Positions 61,301 to 64,000 of a stretch of DNA of 64,000 nucleotides are shown one piece after another (the stretch's first letter is position 1; every line of letters begins with the position of its first letter). Source of the DNA: Apostichopus japonicus (taxonomy: Eukaryota; Echinodermata; Holothuroidea; Aspidochirotida; Stichopodidae); assembly GCF_037975245.1 (NCBI RefSeq), contig NC_092580.1, forward strand, positions 10,017,001 to 10,081,000, written 5' to 3'. Position numbers and translations under genes: made by a program. Under the pieces are notes generated by a model. It made no database searches. It had not been told where the DNA came from and saw only the letters and a program-made list of their open reading frames with translations.

Positions 61301-62794
61301 CTGAGATACACTATTTCACAGAATTTATTCTACTTAAAGCCTTTTCTAAAAGACACTCATCCACTTCATAATAATCATAATTAAAACTAACATGGACATA
61401 AATTAACTATTCAAAAAGGGGGGGGGGGGGCTCTCTTTTGATGGTCACTTTTCTGCATTAAGTTTTCCTAAAGTAAATCTGCCTACACGGTATCATGCTT
61501 TAGTAATGTGTTTTTTTTTAGCCACATGAACGTAAAGTTATTTATATTTAGCTGTATCATCTCCTTTGTATATTTACCATAGTCAGGCAGGACTATGTAT
61601 CTGTAGGATTACAAGTTCTATAAAACAAATGCCTTTTGAGAGGGGGGGGAGGGGAGAGGGAGAGAGGGGTAGGAAGGGGAAGGTCTTGTATATTTGTCTA
61701 GTACAATTCAGCATCAACCACTTCTGCATGTAGTAGTCCCCCTGTGGATCTCACATCTTAATATTTACTGTTGTCATTTGCCAATCTGTGAATTATCAAG
61801 TTAAATTTGAGGGACAATTTATACCTCTTACATAGACTGTAGTGTAGGCCTATCAATCATACAGTCTGCCATATGCAGTTTTTTTTTGAATTTTTTTTTA
61901 ACTCCATACAGTTATTAATAATCAAAAAAGCGGGTATAATCTAGTACATAGAATGAGTAAAATTGCCAAATTGCCATAAACTATAAAGCAACAGCTCAGT
62001 AACTATATAATAAAGTAACCTTCAGGATTATGGCTCAGTAAACACAGCAGGGAATTTTAACAAACCTTACTTTAAATTCATCACCACGGAATTAGTCACG
62101 TTTTATTATGATAAAATCAGTAGAATTTTTGTAAACATCTCTCATGTATCATCATGACTAAGTGAAATCCTACTTCTCTTTATCTATAACCTCCTATGAT
62201 CAATGACTAAGGTACAGTGCTATCTCCAGTTAGTACAGCCTTGTATCTGATTACAATCACAAGAATAAGTAGGTCTTAAAATAGACTCTTAACAACCATT
62301 TTGGCATCGTCATGGTGACATGTTTTCTAGAAGCACAGTTAAGTGTACCTTGAGGTTAATTGAATGAGATCATAACCTCTGACTGGAGAAGTACACATGT
62401 ACAATCCTGATGGCCGATACATATCGTAACAATGACTGATCATCTTTTCATGAGATTAAATGTCGGCCTGTCACTGGAACATTAAGACCATTTGTGTAGC
62501 AAAACACTGATAAGCTGCATATTAAAGTAATGTAGTAAAATCCCATGGAGGTGTGACCTTTAGCCTTGACCATGACGACAAATCAAAAGTTGTTATTTTC
62601 CAAAACTCATCTGATATTTAACAGGAGACTTGAATTATTAGGTTTCAGAGTGACAATCACATAAAAAAATCCCATAAATTCTTCAAAATCAATTGGCCCC
62701 CATATTTGCGTTGGGTCGGAGCTTCTGGCTGATGAAGCAATAAGTAATTCAAAGTTTCTTGCGTAGCTGAAAGAATTGAGAACCATTTGCAATT
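52323..62794 (-). CDS. 3' nine exons of a large gene, function unknown (~280 aa)
   Basis: Exons in transcript order: 62661-62794, 60571-60639, 60141-60208, 59830-60004, 56469-56525, 53512-53570, 53178-53260, 52718-52789, 52323-52450 (TAA). All eight joins keep one reading frame. Strong sites include CGA|GTAAGT, AAG|GTAAGG, A|GTGAGT, accactttcag and aaaatcacag. Weak ones are AGG|GTTTCT (exon 4), aactaag (exon 3) and ctttgag (exon 8). Sample peptides are FELLIASSARSSDPTQIWGP, AEYVSSVDVGFSNSTPSML, VCYVLQKILKLTSVALSNAN, AFCNAVSEMDPKIFKDYFK and KMDKFIWFQFQLDEQKSLAE. The product looks soluble and helical with several Cys, perhaps ARM/HEAT-like, but I recognise no family. The first exon starts mid-codon, so the 5' end is beyond the window or unseen. 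If exon 4 is not spliced at GTTTCT it ends at a TAA at 59818. Confidence 0.6.
52597..52688 (+). other. Opposite-strand open segment with splice-like ends
   Basis: Between ttcctgtctacag and GAG|GTATAT the plus strand reads RAQVVGVYTSDSKALKECLG and onwards (30 codons). It lies in the last intron of the minus-strand gene. It looks coding, but no partner exon was confirmed. Confidence 0.25.
55434..55520. repeat. ~43-bp tandem duplication (intronic)
   Basis: cttcactcac..aaaggaaaccta..attaaactaata occurs twice in succession with small indels. Confidence 0.6.
55891..55918. repeat. CAGGGAGTTGTT palindrome with flanking 7-bp duplication, copy 2
   Basis: 12-bp perfect arms (cagggagttgtt/aacaactccctg) around acag. 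The word gtcttat flanks both sides (55884-55890, 55919-55925), as if the 28 bp had been inserted. Confidence 0.7.
55946..56125. repeat. ~100-bp tandem duplication (intronic)
   Basis: ccaaggatcctaaaaatt..gatttctagcactttccaaac..ccca occurs at about 55946-56040 and 56049-56125. It accounts for the repeated GSLESARNL in the minus-strand open frame here. Confidence 0.7.
56789..56868. repeat. Purine (A/G) tract (intronic)
   Basis: Almost uninterrupted A and G over about 80 bp. Confidence 0.8.
57080..57220. repeat. GATTAC-rich segment (intronic)
   Basis: Repeated words gattac, aattac, gtaatcg in both orientations; a similar patch lies at 57568-57612. Such clusters often lie near the ends of DNA transposons, but no ends were found. 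Confidence 0.5.
57890..58214 (-). pseudogene. Acidic coding remnant with ATG, frame-broken
   Basis: An ATG at 58214 opens MASDPSESEVEVGEEPS then a stop. One frame over, SEHESENDGIELDQFGDEA, PYLFEPLLPEGVPLIDEP and AVVNLAIRASLQVLEWF follow to a TAA at 57890-57892. The acidic start and PY-x-FEP motif recall the N-terminus of P2X7-like/transposon-associated proteins of marine invertebrates. An intron between the parts or a broken copy are both possible. It lies inside an intron of the larger minus-strand gene. Confidence 0.35.
60640..62660. other. Intron of the large minus-strand gene; no other gene seen
   Basis: Plus-strand open frames at 60656-60859, 60892-61197 and 61202-61384 have no recognisable domain. 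G-runs lie at 61420-61430 and 61640-61680. Confidence 0.4.
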
Positions 62795-62974
62795 CTACAA
62801 CTCTGATTTATAATAAAGCAGGCCATGATTTCCACATCCATGCTACTAATTGGAGTCTCATTGCTATCTCCACCCCCCCCCCCACCCCTCCTCCCCAAAC
62901 TCAACTTAGAGATAATTGGCACTAAATGCTAGAGAGTGCAGTATTTGCTTTTGAACAAAATGATGCAAAGCTGA

Positions 62975-64000
62975 TGGTTGTTCAAGAATACATTACATTT
63001 ATTTCCACTGGTCAAACACTGCCACTTCCTCACCAAGAATACATTACAACTGTTTTCATTGGTCAATCATTGTCACTTCCTCACCAAGAATACAAAATTA
63101 CAACTTTTTTCATTGGTCAATCATTGTCACTTCTTTACCAAGAATTCATTACAAGTTTCCATATGGTTGAACACTGCCACTTCATCACCATGAACACATA
63201 ACATCTGGTTTTATTGGTCAATGATTGCCACTTTATCACCATGAATACATTACATTTGTTTTCATAGGTCAAACACTGTTGCTTCCTCACCAAGAATACA
63301 TTACAACTGTTTTCATTGGTCAATCATTGTCACTTCTTCACCAAGAATTCTTTACAAGTGTTCATTGGTTAAACACTGCCACTTCCTCACAATGAATACA
63401 TTACAACTGATTTCATTGGTCAATCATTGTCACTTCCTCACTATGAATACATTACAACTGTTTTCATTGGTCAATCACTGCCACTTCCTCACCAAGAATA
63501 CATTACAACTGTTTTCATTGGTCAATCATTGTCACTTCCTCACCAAGAATACAAAATTACAACTTTTTTCATTGGTCAATCATTGTCACTTCTTCACCAA
63601 GAATTCATTACAAGTTTCTATTGGTTGAACACTACCACTTCATCACCATGAACACATAACACCTGTTTTCATTGGTCAATGATTGCCACTTTCTCACCAT
63701 GAATACATTACATTTGTTTTCATAGGTCAAACACTGTTGCTTCCTTACCAAGAATACATTACAACTGTTTTCATTGGTCAATCATTGTCACTTCTTCACC
63801 AAGAATTCTTTACAAGTGTTCATTGGTTAAACACTGCCACTTCCTCACCATAATACATTACAACTGTTTTCATTGGTCAATCATTGTCACTTCCTCACTA
63901 TGAATACATTACAACTGTCTTCATTGGCCAATCACTGCCTCTTCTTCACCAAGAATACATTACAACTGTTTTCATTGGTCAATCACCGCCACTTCCTCAC
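62975..64000 (+). repeat. 51-bp satellite, continues past window end
   Basis: The unit is caccaagaatacattacaac, tgttttcattggtcaatc, attgtcacttcct. About 20 units are visible. Diverged variants recur in order with a period near 459 bp (9 units): the caaaattacaac variant at 63082 and 63541, and the gaacact..cacttcatcaccatgaac variant at 63169 and 63627. 51 is divisible by 3, so frames stay open; the repetitive HCHFLTKNTLQLFSLVN translations are by-products. Confidence 0.93.

Noticed and set aside
62926-63651. Open frames encoding repeated HCHFLTKNTLQLFSLVN-type peptides
   Set aside because: The 51-bp satellite unit is a multiple of three, so frames stay open by arithmetic; there is no start context or splice evidence.

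Overview
The window looks like AT-rich, intron-rich nuclear DNA of a marine invertebrate. Frequent 'aggccta' words, tRNA-derived SINEs, decayed CR1/Jockey/L2-type LINEs and many G-run non-autonomous DNA transposons fit a deuterostome such as an echinoderm; that is an inference. No bacterial operon, rRNA, intact tRNA, CRISPR array or complete intronless gene was found. Most long open frames are chance or repeat translations, and several begin at a non-ATG codon.

Genes were found by joining short open segments bounded by AG and GT sites whose reading phases agree. (1) A small three-exon minus-strand gene at 2.3-4.0 kb. (2) A minus-strand gene end at 13.7-16.2 kb. (3) A plus-strand gene start at 22.3-25.1 kb. 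(4) A nine-exon 3' part of a larger minus-strand gene at 52.3-62.8 kb, about 280 residues, with a poly(A) signal; its 5' end lies beyond the window. Single candidate exons lie at 27.8-28.0, 40.1-40.2 (signal peptide, possible hormone-receptor-like motif) and 45.0-45.2 kb. None could be assigned to a named family.

Transposons: 4.1-6.4 kb is a 5'-truncated LINE with two stops and two frameshifts. From 6.4 to 12.1 kb lies a stack of hAT-like miniature elements, most with terminal inverted repeats beginning CAGTGGCG or CAAGGGCG and exact or near-exact 8-bp target duplications, nested up to three deep. A relative of one sits at 26.0-26.4 kb and a diverged one just before it. A 598-bp element with TTAA target duplications interrupts a 175-bp tandem repeat at 36.2-36.8 kb, and the undisturbed neighbouring repeat units preserve the empty site. 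Further LINE fragments lie at 3.0, 29.3-30.2 and 47.2 kb, and SINE-like elements at 12.3, 40.7 and 49.8 kb.

Tandem DNA: an apparently exact 387-bp duplication (33.1-33.85 kb), a 59-bp minisatellite of about 29 units ending in inverted units (50.1-51.8 kb), and a 51-bp satellite with a roughly 459-bp higher-order period running off the right edge (63.0-64.0 kb). The remaining sequence is intronic or intergenic, with nothing recognisable beyond short simple repeats.
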